Source: Elysia marginata
Lineage: Eukaryota > Mollusca > Gastropoda > Plakobranchidae
Assembly: GCA_019649035.1 (NCBI GenBank)
Contig: BMAT01009950.1
Location: forward strand, 349,583 to 394,650
Length of the DNA: 45,068 bases
Direction of reading: 5' to 3'
Of the stretch, positions 25,290-36,251 are shown piece by piece. Under the pieces are notes generated by a model. The model was not told the DNA's origin and did no database searches. It was given only the letters and a program-made list of their open reading frames with translations. A program made the translations under genes and the position numbers. How positions within the stretch are numbered: the first letter of the stretch is position 1; each line of letters begins with the position of its first letter.

Positions 25290-26220
25290 CTTTTCAAGCT
25301 TAACTTTTTCTCAACTTTGCAAATAAGCTTACGCGATGAGCAAGAGAGGGAAAAAGCTATTTTCAGAGTGAAGCTAAAAGCACGCCCCTTAGTTCTCGAT
25401 CTCTCATTGCCATTACCGCTCATATCTGTCTTCTCCTTGTTCAGAGTTTCAAAAAATTACATAAATTTTTATGCATCAATTATTGGTCGAACTTTATTTT
25501 ATAATTTATGGCGAGACAATCACTTCCCAATCATTGCAAATGAGATGCAATTTGCACGGACTCATAATTATCTACTCTGGTTTTAAGAAGTCAACATGGT
25601 ATCAGTTAAGTTTTTTGTGCCAAGAAATAAACTACATGAAACTTAAAGTTAAAGGTACAATTTTTGTAGAACGAAACATATAAGGCCTACTGGCAGCAGC
25701 AACAACAACAACTCAATACCGGTATGTCAAATTATTACTTGTGCGGCTGATGAACGGCAGTTTATACAGTTATGCATTTCCAGGTCGATTAAGTAGTTTC
25801 TTTTTTCTTTTTGTTTTCTTCTACTTTTCACACCACACACACAGAAGCATAACCCAAAAGTTACTATACAACTTCAAACTTGGTAATAAGGATTACTCTC
25901 CTTTTTTGGTCCGTACCCTAACATTTTCAACACCAATTTACACCATAGGTGATTAGATGCCTAGCATTTTATTTAAGGTAATATATAAAATTTAAAAACT
26001 TGATCGCATTCTAACTAACAAATGAATAAATATTTTCTAAATGCATGCAAAAATATAGTTATAAACCAATTTGTAAATCACTGGATTAAAAACCTTGATA
26101 TTAAGACAAAGTAAGTACATTTCTACTACATGTAGATCCTACTATACAAAAATAGAAAAATATAATTTAAAACTTAAAGACACAATGATAATAAAAATAA
26201 TCTTGTATCTTAAAAATAAT
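25290..26220. other. Gene-free stretch
   Basis: I see nothing supported. Overlapping short open frames (70-99 codons) have no recognisable domain. Confidence 0.5.
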
Positions 26221-26224
26221 ACGA

Positions 26225-26605
26225 GGAATGCATTGTGTCTGATGGCAGACGCTCGGCTTTTGGGCTGAAAGGTCCGGGGTTCGAGTCCTGCGTTCAGTAG
26301 ATCGACGTTTAGTCCTTGAGAAAGGCTAATTACACATATTTTCCCGCCTCACTCGTGCGTTAAAAGGAGTAGTTTGGCAGTATCTTGTCAGTATGCTCGA
26401 GTGATATGCTTCAATCGCTGCTCCTCTGTAAATTCAGAAGGTACATTATTTTGGTTGGTAATGGCATGTGGGGGAACCCATGTAAAGCACTAAGAGCATT
26501 TTAGTGAGTTAGATGCTATACAAATTTACCGCTCTTTACTTTAAGAGCTTTAGGTTGTTTTGCATGGGTAAGGCGCTACACAAATGAATTTCATTATTTC
26601 GTTAT
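26225..26605 (+). mobile_element. tRNA-derived SINE with two successive 3' tails
   Basis: A tRNA-like head contains GGTCCGGGGTTCGAGTCCTG (a good B-box, about 26270), with an A-box-like TGGCAGACGCTCGG some 35 bp earlier. The body ends with TAAAGCACTAAGAGCA and GATGCTATACAAATTT near 26512-26530. About 45 bp later a second tail-like sequence, AAGGCGCTACACAAATGAA (about 26571-26589), follows. That suggests a second truncated copy or a tail duplication. Confidence 0.7.
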
Positions 26606-26609
26606 TATT

Positions 26610-27840
26610 TTACGAATAACCGGTAAAAAAAAAACAACTAGCACAAACCAGAGTATCGGTTTGCTATCATTTTAGGTTCTATTTTCTGTGGGAATTTATT
26701 TGCAACCGAAGAAAAATAAATAAGGTTTTGACTGTAATATAGTTGCATAACCCCAGCGAGCTCTGCGCAAAGTGACGATAACAAATCCGAAATTTAGAGA
26801 GGGAAAAATAATGGGCTGCAAACCTATACTACTCATGGGGGAAAGCACCCAACCAAAATATTCATCGTGGATTTGATGAGGCCAAAGAGACACTTCAAAT
26901 TAAGATTGTTGGTAAAGACAACAATTACTAATTCTGAGCAAAATGGTAACCTGTATTGAGGTCAGGGAAGAAAAAGGGTCACTAAGTCGACACAAGGAAA
27001 TCAACAAGGTGAGCGAATTAAAGGAGACAATGTCTTACAATTACCATTGGAAAAAAACAGCGAGTGTCATGAAATCAAAGTAAATTGGTTGGTGTTGTTA
27101 ATCGTTTCTCTATGAGTTAATCAACCTTTGCCCTGACCTTCAATGAAACTCATAACACTGGGAAAACTATAGTACATGTACATTTTTTTCTGAAATACTC
27201 ATTTACAAGGACGATGCCCTAAAGTTCAACAAGAGCATACCTCAGTCACATGCACATAAATTTGAGTTGACCAATCTGCTTCAGGTAGTGTTGCAACATA
27301 ATTTATATAACTCACATCAGACAGAAAGGACAAATCGAAACAGACGGTCAGCAAACGTGAATGTTGCGAACCAAAGACAAGATTATTTAATAAACATTAT
27401 TGATGAGGTAACTAGATATACATTTTTTCCAGGAACGGAATGTGTCAGCAAGCTTGGTGACATCAGAAAGATCGCTCCAGAAGAAGACGCCAAGTCTTAG
27501 CAGAGAAGTTTGTCAATTTTACCAACCAAATAAAATAGGAATCAATGAAATCCCTAAAAATCTTATGGAGTGAAATAATCATGCTTTATTTTGTACGCTC
27601 CTGCCCCATCTACCCTGCACACAGTGCATGCACACACAACATGTTATCGTCAAAATGGAAATGGCAAGTTTCAAATGAGAGAAGGCACACTACTGCTAAA
27701 GTTGAGAGTACCTTGGGAATGGTACTTAAAATATTTGGCTGCAAAGCTAAGAGCCTGCAAGAATCTATTTTAACAATGGAGTGTAAAAATTTTAGCTGTC
27801 ACGAGTTTTTCTTCAAGTGGAAATATAATTATGGTAAAAT
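26610..27840. other. Gene-free stretch
   Basis: I see no supported gene. Open frames of 77 codons (27267) and 122 codons (27545) show no domain. The second runs into the tandem repeat that starts at 27841. Confidence 0.5.
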
Positions 27841-27988
27841 AATTATTTTTGCGCGACTTTTACTAAACATTCCTAACGGTTTTACTCAATTATTTTTGCG
27901 CGACTTTTACTAATTTATCATAACGGGTTTATTCAATTATTTTTGCGCGACTTTTACTAAACTATAGCCTACGGTTACAGGTTTACTC
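27841..27988 (+). repeat. 47-bp tandem repeat, three copies
   Basis: Units starting AATTATTTTTGCGCGACTTT occur at 27841, 27888 and 27935. The first 25-26 bp are identical in all three copies. The following 20 bp (AACGGTTTTACTC-like) are more diverged, and the last copy has a few extra bases. Confidence 0.9.
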
Positions 27989-27989
27989 A

Positions 27990-29205
27990 ACAATCCTATT
28001 ACGTAATTTACATTCTTTTCACCCTTTAGCTGGAGTTGTCGCACTAGCCTACAGTTAGCTCGCACCTCTTTAGGACCCTGTCTTACTTTTACCTTTTAAA
28101 AATCATTTAATTATATTTCATACTTAGATCTATGTTCTTTTAAGTAATTTTCTTTAAAAATGCTTTCCTTTAAGTTTTACTGTAGAATTTCGTGCCCACC
28201 TTTGTGACTGCTCTTTTTTTTTTCAAATTAATTATATTTATATATTTGTCTGCTGACGAAAACATGGGCCCTAGCCCCTAGGCCGCTTAAACCGACAGCA
28301 GCTGCTGACCTTTTTCATCTGCCTACATCTTTCATTTTTCCTGATCGCCCCAGACTAGAACTCAGACTCAGAGTTTTAACGGAGAAATTGCAAGTTGGCA
28401 GTTAGGCCTAGTCAAAATGTTTCTAGCCTACCTAACCCTCTTACGCTCTTCCTGCCGAAACATCCCGTTAACCGTTAACTAATAGGGGAGTTGTTAAAAT
28501 CTTTTCGAAACATTGACAAAAAGTTAATTTTTGTTTGAAAAAGTGATCTTCAGATCACAGAGTTATTTTTAACTCTTTACATAGCATCACAGAAATCTAA
28601 AAATAGGCCTATTTTTAGATTTCTGTGCATAGCATAGATTTCTGTGGTACAAAGTAACTTTCTTGATCGCTCACACAAAAGAAGTTCAAAAGATCAACCC
28701 AAACAATAATGGATTCTACCACTGGGCTCTAGATCAAAGCTAAGATCTAAAATTATATATATATCTAAGTCAGTAAGTGTACAGTGCAGTCCAACCTTCT
28801 AATCTTCTTTCTAGGGAGATCATGTCAGTAGCCTAGATAATGATTTAGAGCATATCTATAGGCCTATTTAAAAGTATTTATAAATAAACGAATAGATCTA
28901 TCAATCAGCTAGATTCTAATTTAGATCTAGAAACTATATCTATATCTAGATCTCGTTCAAGACTTCTATATATCTAGATGTAGATCTAGATCTAGTCTCT
29001 AGAAATGATAATTATAGCCTTTTTTGTCTTTGAAAAGGCAGAGTAGATTCTAGGTCGAGATTCTAGAAATGGTATGAAGTATGTAAACGTTTGTTTTTTT
29101 AAATGGCTGTTTTATTCAGAAATTAGAGACTCTCAATACGTACAGGCTTCTTCTAGATCTAGATTCTAGATTTAGGCTATCATCCAGTTGAAATTTAAAA
29201 AATTA
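27990..29205. other. Gene-free stretch with palindromic TCTAGA clusters
   Basis: No gene is supported. It holds the 40-bp palindrome at 28588-28627 and a dense run of TCTAGATCTAG words at about 28900-29000. Confidence 0.55.
28580..28635 (+). mobile_element. 40-bp perfect palindrome flanked by 8-bp direct repeats
   Basis: CACAGAAATCTAAAAATAGG (28588-28607) is followed directly by its exact reverse complement (28608-28627). CATAGCAT flanks it on both sides (28580-28587 and 28628-28635). An 8-bp duplication around a terminal inverted repeat is the signature of hAT-type elements, so this may be a minimal foldback insertion. AGATTTCTGTG occurs once more at about 28636-28646, so a template-switch or local duplication event is an equally good explanation. 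Confidence 0.5.
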
Positions 29206-29239
29206 TATTAATAGGGGCCTAGATAGTAGATAGGGCCTC

Positions 29240-29460
29240 TTGTGGTGAAATGGGCGGCCTTTAGCCTGGTATTCCATATAGCAGGCCTAATAGAGGAGGC
29301 AGCCGAGGCATGACGGCGGGCTTGGGGCAGGGGCTGAGCTGCAGCGCTCAAGGACTTTGATTGGTTTGAAAGACTAGTCAGTCTCAAAGTTGTCATTGTT
29401 GTGGAAAAAAGCCGTGGTAGTTTAGTGGACTCTTGATCGTATTGTCGTAGTCTTGAAAAG
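29240..29460 (+). promoter_or_regulatory. GC-rich patch; candidate promoter of the downstream zinc-finger gene
   Basis: About 100 bp (29245-29350) is much richer in G+C than the surroundings and contains several CpG. It is followed by GATTGG (inverted CCAAT) at about 29358. It lies 3 kb upstream of the first coding exon of the zinc-finger gene, on a suitable side for its promoter. No TATA box, initiator or convincing splice donor is visible after it. An 85-codon - strand frame over the patch has no recognisable content. Confidence 0.3.
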
Positions 29461-29464
29461 AACA

Positions 29465-31320
29465 AAATCTAGAAATAGATCTAGAATGAGCATTAATTTC
29501 TAGACAATCTGGCTTAATTCTGGGATTTCCTCGCTGGTGTACTTAAAATGGGTTATCATTCCATGATTCCTTTCATTTTGTCCATCTTGCCAGTAGGCCA
29601 ATGCCAGGATTATCCAGACAATCTGAGAGAACGCTGCCTCAGACTATTTCATAATAAAATAATATTATTTAGAATAGATCTAGATAGTACTACTTCTAGT
29701 CAGCTAGCCTACATATCAGAATGGATATCACTTCATGAATTGAGGGGCAGTGCCTTCTGATTCCTATCTGATGGCTTTCAATTTGTCATGATTGCTCGAC
29801 TTTTAGGAGTTTAGCAAGCTTTTTTTATTAAGAATCTATTTAGACTAGATCAAGATTTGGAAAGATTTCCTCATGGGTGCTAACCTAGCTAAGCCTAAAC
29901 TTTATGGTAACAAATTTTATCTTATTTTTAGAAATCAAGGGCTCTACAAGTACACTGAGATGCATTATATTTTTATACAAACATTACTGACAAAATGAAG
30001 GGTAATGGGTAGTAATTTCTAACTGAAACAAATAGTGGTACACCAATGCAGAAATTGGAATTAAGATTTAGGCCAACATTTCCCTTGTAAGCCAAAGGGA
30101 CTTTCAAGTCCCACTATTACAAAACTTCCTTAAAAAAAAATAAATATGGTTTTTAAAAACTTCTTGGTGACATAGGTGTAAGGTGTCTATATGATGCAGT
30201 GTTTGAGTTTGAAAATTTGTGAGGAGTGAATTAGAACTATAGATGGAAAAAGAGCAGAAAGCCATGCTTTACCAAAGGTTGTTTCTTCCAAAGGTGTCAA
30301 ATTGTATAAAAAATATCGATAGTATTAATATAGGCTTTGACCGTTTTTAAGATCTGTAGATATATCTTGGCACAAAAGCATGACATGTGTAACATCATGT
30401 TGGGCATCATGGAATCTTTTTTTATAAAGAAAATATGCTGTACCTCATATTTGGCACGAAGGATTTAAGATGACTTTTGTAAATGGAGTCTGCCAACTTC
30501 TCCATTTGTTAGCCAGGAAAAATTCATACAGTTAATTATTTTTGCAATGACATTTCAGTAGGTTGTATGCTTCAGAACTCAGTCCAAAGGTTTTGTAACA
30601 GGATTCTCATAAAATAACCAAGTTTTCTCATCCAATTTCTTTATTTCTTGATGTGCAATCAATATAGTGGCACTTTATAAAAATTAATAAAGGTGATGTG
30701 TTGAAATTTGGAACACTTCCATTGAAATGCTCTTATCAAGAGACCTTAGTTTTTTTTAAATACCTTAAATTTTATACTGTTCTTTGTAAAAAGAAAAAAA
30801 AAGGCTTAAAGTCTAGATCTAGATCCAAATCCAATCTCAATATAGGGCACTGGTTCAGTTTTGTGGTCCCATGTCTGTACCCTTTTAAATCTTATGAATA
30901 TGATGTAGACTTTACAAAGATTTTCTATGGATTTGTTTTCAATTTTTAGTCTGAATAATTTTATCTAGTTTTTTAACATATTTTTTCAGATTACTTTTGT
31001 GCAAAGACAAGGTTGAAGTTGAAGTTTGTACCCTCTGAATCATCTTTTCATAGACGCTGATAAATATTTTTGGAATGAGTTTGAAGGTATTTGGTATTTT
31101 GCATATTGTTTACGCATGATGGCTGTCGAATACATCATACATACATAAAAAAAAAAATATGGATCATAGTCTTCCACCGCCGAAGGCAGTTTCAAGACTT
31201 TACATATTTTCCTCAGCGGGCCAATACACACCAAAGGAAATTCAACTCAAATTTCAGAGCATTACAGCACAGCTGCCTGTTAGGCGCTCAAATACTAACA
31301 TTCTACAAATTTTGAGCACT
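29465..31320. other. Gene-free stretch
   Basis: No gene is supported. An open frame at 29548-29760 begins with a hydrophobic, signal-like stretch but is short (70 codons) and matches nothing I know. I searched for a strong splice donor that could end a 5' exon of the zinc-finger gene and found none. Confidence 0.5.
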
Positions 31321-31324
31321 GCCT

Positions 31325-31465
31325 ATAGCCAGGTACCCATTTTACAGGTGGGTGGGCAGAGGAAAGTGTGGATTCCTAAGGCAGCTACAGCTTGCGTCGT
31401 GGTTGGGAATCAAACCCGCGACCGTTGGATCACAAGTCTAACCACTGGGCCACGCTGCTCCTCAA
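31325..31465 (-). mobile_element. tRNA-derived SINE on the minus strand
   Basis: Reading the - strand from 31465 gives GAGCAGCGTGGCCCAGTGGT (A-box TGGCCCAGTGG), then GGTCGCGGGTTTGATTCCC (B-box), at tRNA spacing. The body continues toward 31325, where the + strand reads TTACAGGTGGGTGGGCAGAG. The SINE crosses and explains much of a 152-codon open frame at 31159-31617. Confidence 0.7.
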
Positions 31466-31469
31466 AAAA

Positions 31470-32356
31470 TTATTACCATACTCTGAAGAGCTCAAATTTG
31501 AAAACGCTGGAACACCTAAAATCTGCCCTGATACCAAGATTATGGACATTTTTACTCTCATCTAAAATTTTGCATCTGTTTGGAAGAAGACCAAATTGTG
31601 TAAATTACAAATCGTAAGGTGTAGACTCTGCATTACATGTAAAGAAATCATCGTAAAAATGAAGTTGATATGTAACAATTACACCTAGCTGTGGTCATCA
31701 CCCAATTTGAAATAAGACTAAATGTACCAAAAAATCATGTTGAATTTGATTTTGTTAAGATTTGTCTCAAAAAGCTTAATTTTATCTTTTTTTGAATTTT
31801 TACACAGTGTTTTAATGACATGATTGAGCTTTCTCAATAACAAAGGTCATTCTTGCAAAAGCAGTAAAGATAATATCATTTATCATTAACCAAATAACTT
31901 GAAGTGAAACGAGAAGTAGCAATTATCTTGCAAAAAAATACTTGTAACTGTTTAGAGAGGAAAACTATTGTATACCTGCAAACCTAATTTTAGGAAGAAA
32001 AAAAACCCCAAGAATTTATACATGTGCTTAGATTAAGAAGGTATTCAATAACTGGATTGTGTATCTATTTTGTAAAAAAAAAAAAAAGACGGCACATTAA
32101 ATCAGTATGTTTACCTAGTTTGTAAGAACATCAGATTAAATACAGTTTTTTTTAATGTAAAATCTCACTTTCCGAGACTATATACTAAATTTCATTCAAA
32201 TTTAAAGAGGGTCAGTTAATATGATTATATTGTTTTAGTTTGAAACAAACTTTTTGTATGATCTATTAAAAAAAGTTAGCTTGTTAAAATTTTTACTTCT
32301 TGCCCTATAAATGGTTTTAAAACATATAAAGTAAGTATACTTTATTGCTTTTTCAG
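31470..32356. other. Sequence just upstream of the first coding exon
   Basis: I see no gene here. It is AT-rich with poly-A runs and ends in the polypyrimidine-acceptor sequence TTTATTGCTTTTTCAG (to 32356). It is therefore most simply the 3' part of a 5' intron of the zinc-finger gene. Confidence 0.6.
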
Positions 32357-34672
32357 GATGTCTGTGGTCACATGTGGGGTGACACTGACAGAAGTACTGG
32401 TGGCCATTGGTGATAATTACTGGAGATGTATGTCTTGTCAACTTCGCTTCTCTAAATTGACCAGCATCGATGAGCACATCAGGCAAAAACATGAACACAA
32501 CCATGACCAAGGTGGCCTTGTATCCAGCAGTGTTAAATCCTTGGCTTCGAATCCCAAATTGGACTCATCTTTTCGCGACATATCATTTGAGGAGAACACA
32601 GCTAACAATGTGTCTCCTGTGCCTGCAGTTTTTAAGGTCAACTTGGATAATCCTAACTCCAGCCCTGAGTTAAATCAGACAACAAAAGGTGTGAACCAAA
32701 GTTCTGCCAGTGTGTCAGATAAAGGCCAAACCAATTCTTCAGCTGAGCCTGTGCCCATCAAGTGCCAGACAACAGGGACCCATACTAATGAACATTCTTC
32801 GGTAAATCACGTTACTAAGTTTAGAAATATGGGGCATTTGAACAGTTCAGAGAGTGGCAGTGTGACACCTTTTGGAACAAATGAGAGCCCAGTAATCTCA
32901 GGATTGGTGAATGATAGTGTCCATAGTGAGTCTTTAAATATGCATGGATCACAACTAGAGCAGCAAAATGACAATGAAGATGTGGAAGATCTTGAAGAAG
33001 ATGGAAATGTTAGCAAAGCTATGCTTGCATCCATGCTCTCTTTGTTAGAAAAAGGTCTGGAAATGGATGATATTTCTAGCGTTTTCCAAAACGTGGATTC
33101 TGTCAGTCCAGAGTTTTTTGAGCAACAATTGTTGAACCATAGTGATCTTGTTGATTACCCTGCAGACAGCATTGATAACAGTTTAGGGGACTACCCCAAC
33201 GGGGTTAGAGAGAACAATAAAAATATTCCTGTACATGTCCACTCACAATCTTGTAGTGGTCAAATATGTGAACTAGACAGTAGTTCCAAAGAAAATGAAA
33301 TAGAGAATAATAATTTGGAAGGATCTTCTGCAAGTGAATGTACAAATATGTCTTTGGTAGGGGAATCACAAAATTCATGTTTCATTGCAGTTGGTAAAAG
33401 CAGTTTGGATACCACAGCTAGCATGATTTCGGATTTAGAACCTATGTTCTTTGAAAAAACTAGAGCAGAGTTGAGGGAAGACATTTCTAAAGAACATCAA
33501 GTAGAGACAAGCAACCCTCCATATCTGAGGCCTGGGAAAAGCTTTAAGTTGCCTTCAAAACAATCTAAAAATTTTGACCCTGAATCGTCGCGCCTTAAAG
33601 AAAATCAGACAGATTCCTTGGAAAATATTTCTTATTGTGATGCAAATGTTAAAAACGGTGTTGGATTGTTTAAAATTGGAAAGAATTATGAAAGTCTAGG
33701 TACCATGGAGAGCTCATCTTATGAACACAAAGACCCTAAAATCTTTTTATCTGGCTCTATGTTACCTCAATTGTCAGAATGTGCAGGTAATAAAATTGCA
33801 AAAGTCAACCAATTAATACACTGCAGTCCAAGGAAAGGAGACTTATCAACTTCAAAAAGCATGTTGGTTTCTGATCACTTAAAGAAAACAAGATCACAGA
33901 AATGTCTTAAGCTGAAGCAGACTGCAAATCATTTTTCTTCTCAACATTCAAAATGTGCAAATCAACCTCAGGCAAAAGAAATAGTTCTTTCAAACACCAA
34001 CAGTGAAATAATTAAGTTATCATCCTTCACAGAAAGCACAGAAAAGCCTTTGGATGCTGAAGGCACCTTTTCTAACGTGGTTCTCTCTGCAGTTGCCAAT
34101 GAGGGTCAAGAAACAGTTGCTAATGACATCATGAAGTCTAAGTGTGTTTATGAAAATAGAAATAGGACTCCAAAAGCAGTTAAGAGCTTTTTAGACCTTT
34201 CAGATGGTTCTATCATTTCCACACAAGAGAAAGACAGAAATAAAGACTATCTAATTAATACATCAAAGCTCTCTGTTCAATTGCTAGGTTCTACAATGGA
34301 GGATATTGATAGAAAGTCTAGAACTGAACCCAAAAACATATTGAAAAACAGAAATTCAAAAAACTTGAAGGGAAATGGGAATGTTACTAGTTTCATGAAA
34401 TTTGTTAATATGACAGATATGGACCCCACAGTTGGTCAAGCAAGGTTGGAAAATAGAAGCTGTGATTTACTGCATAAAAAAAGACCTGCATTAGTGTCAA
34501 ATCAAAAGGGAAGCAAATCAAAGAAACTCAAAAGAACTGCAAAACACAGCCAGGTTGATCTTACAAGTAAATCCACGGCAAAGCCTTCAAAGCCTGAAAT
34601 GGTTAGAACAACTGGAATGGTTATGCAGAATCAAGTTGATTCCAAACACATCTGTATTGTTTGTGAAGCAAG
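32357..34672 (+). CDS. C2H2 zinc-finger protein, first coding exon (residues 1-772)
   Basis: The exon starts right after the acceptor TTGCTTTTTCAG (32356) and its ATG is at 32358, so at least one upstream exon must exist and the true start could lie there. It encodes 771 codons plus two bases and ends at AAG|GTAAGA. Residues 24-45 form a canonical finger (C24-x2-C27-x12-H40-x4-H45, beginning YWRCMSC). A 700-residue polar linker follows, rich in Ser, Asn, Lys and Glu and probably disordered. It includes an acidic segment (NDNEDVEDLEEDGN, about 204-217) beside a short hydrophobic helix-like stretch (AMLASMLSLLEKGLEM), and a basic nuclear-localisation-like cluster (KSKKLKR, 720-726). The exon ends with CIVCEA, the first half of finger 2. 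The protein is probably a nuclear DNA-binding regulator. I do not recognise the orthologue. Confidence 0.9.
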
Positions 34673-35132
34673 GTAAGACCAGAGAAGCAATATTTTTAGC
34701 TCTTTGATTATATGTAACATGTATGTGTACTTTCAGTTTCACATTTTACATTCCTTCCAGAGAAATTAGTTGAAGAAGACAAAGTGGAATAGTTTTAAAA
34801 TCTAAGGCTGCAGTTGAGAAGATTGAAAAAGTAAAGGCCTATGAAAGACATTACGAAGTAAATTCTTCACACATATTTATCCTAGGTGGGCTATGAAACA
34901 TTATTTATACCTTTTGAGTTCACATGCCCCTGCTAAAAAGACATGTCAAGGGATGAAATGCAGAATACACAACTTAAAAAGTTGATTTTATGGTAAAAGT
35001 CTAAACATTTTATTGACTAATTTTGCAGTACTAATGAAGAACTTTCATTATAAGTACACTCACTTAGTGTTGCTGTGTATTGTTATTGTCTAATAAATTT
35101 CTCTTTTTGTGATTTCTTTTTAAAATCAATAG
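34673..35132 (+). other. Intron 1 (phase 2)
   Basis: It starts GTAAGA and ends ATCAATAG. It contains no feature that I can support. It splits a Ser codon (AG|T) inside finger 2. Confidence 0.85.
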
Positions 35133-35205
35133 TTTTTCAAGTCCTGGAGCTTTACAAAGGCACATGAAAGTCAATTCTGCGCTGAACAAACCATGTGAAT
35201 GCAAG
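35133..35205 (+). CDS. Zinc-finger protein, coding exon 2 (residues 772-796)
   Basis: The 73-nt exon completes the split Ser codon and encodes 24 more residues (FSSPGALQRHMKV...PCECK). It finishes finger 2: C766-x2-C769-x12-H782. The fourth ligand position (786) is Asn and no other His or Cys follows at a suitable distance until the next finger, so finger 2 looks degenerate. The exon ends with CECK, placing C795 as the first ligand of finger 3. The donor is AAG|GTTTGA, weaker than the others. The frame joins cleanly to both neighbours, which is strong evidence for the exon. Confidence 0.85.
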
Positions 35206-36113
35206 GTTTGACTCCTATACATTTACATATTATCGATTTTTATAAATCATCACCAAGATTTAAGTTGTAAGTTGGGAACTATTGTGTGCTTTAATTCAAA
35301 TCAGATATTTGTCTTGTAATTGGTGCAAATGAAAGGATGCTGCAATTTTTATTTAAAAAATATGAAAATTATAATAATAATTTTGGAAAAGTGTACAATT
35401 TTTTGGTTTATTGGCAAGGGTGTCCTTAATTACTGTCATGTGCAGAATTTTTTATGGTTCATCAAGAAGTCATGAAATGCAACCCCCCTCCCCCAAAAAA
35501 AACCCAAAAACTAAAACAAAACAAAAAAAACAACAACAAAAAACCAGTCTTCTTGAGAAGTCAACATACCATTATTGAATTTGTGGTCATCTTATGTGTA
35601 TATCTAAACATTTAGCCAGAGACGGATAATGATTTGCTGCAATTCTTAATAAGCTGATGGTTAAAAAACTGAACCTGCCAAAAAAACACTGCGACACACA
35701 AAACCAAACCTCCTCATCTAAAAAGTATTTTAAAAAATCTTTTTCTTACGCCATTAAATAACCAAACTATATATCTTTTCAAGTAATGGTTAATAATGAA
35801 AATTACTCCAAAAGAATACTATTGGCTAATCCTCCGAACGAGGAAACTGCAACTGACTCACAGGGACTTGTATTGCACCACATCAATACTGAATTAGTTT
35901 ATGTGATTTTGTATTACAGGGAATCACTTCATTGATTGTAATTTCATGCTCAGATTGTCTTTTAGAAGGTTTTTGTGTAAATTGAATGCAAATCATATTT
36001 CAAATTAATCCATTTAGCATTTTACTTTGTATCATGGTTTGATCAATTTGCATACTTTTTGTTGAATCGATTTTCCTTAGTTATAATGAATTAATTGTTT
36101 GTTTACTCCTCAG
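35206..36113 (+). other. Intron 2 (phase 0)
   Basis: It ends with TTACTCCTCAG. The only visible feature is a C-run and A-rich low-complexity patch at about 35480-35545. It splits finger 3 between the two residues that separate its two Cys. Confidence 0.85.
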
Positions 36114-36251
36114 GTGTGTCATCAAAAGTTCCATTGTCTCAGTATGCTGAGTGTGCATGTATACAAGCATCATGAGGGGCTTGGTAATCCAACGTGTTTG
36201 GTGTGCTATGTCAAATGTTCTAGCCCAAGGTACCTGCTGCAACACGTGCGG
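36114..36251 (+). CDS. Zinc-finger protein, coding exon 3 (residues 797-842)
   Basis: The 138-nt exon (46 codons, phase 0 at both ends) encodes VCHQKFHCLSMLSVHVYKHH and then the start of finger 4, CLVCYVKCSSPRYLLQHVR. Finger 3 is canonical: C795-x2-C798-x12-H811-x3-H815. Finger 4 begins with C824-x2-C827-x12-H840. Its second His (H844) is supplied by the next exon. The acceptor is CTCCTCAG and the donor CGG|GTGAGT. Confidence 0.92.

Noticed and set aside
27545..27913. 122-codon + strand open frame
   Set aside because: It has no recognisable content and ends inside the 47-bp tandem repeat. This is a length expected by chance in a window of this size.
22269..27988. Relation between the two 47-bp tandem repeats (22.27 and 27.84 kb)
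   Set aside because: The equal period is coincidence as far as I can see; the unit sequences are not similar.
31159..31617. 152-codon + strand open frame
   Set aside because: It runs through a minus-strand SINE and its flanks. The translation has no domain and the SINE explains its middle.
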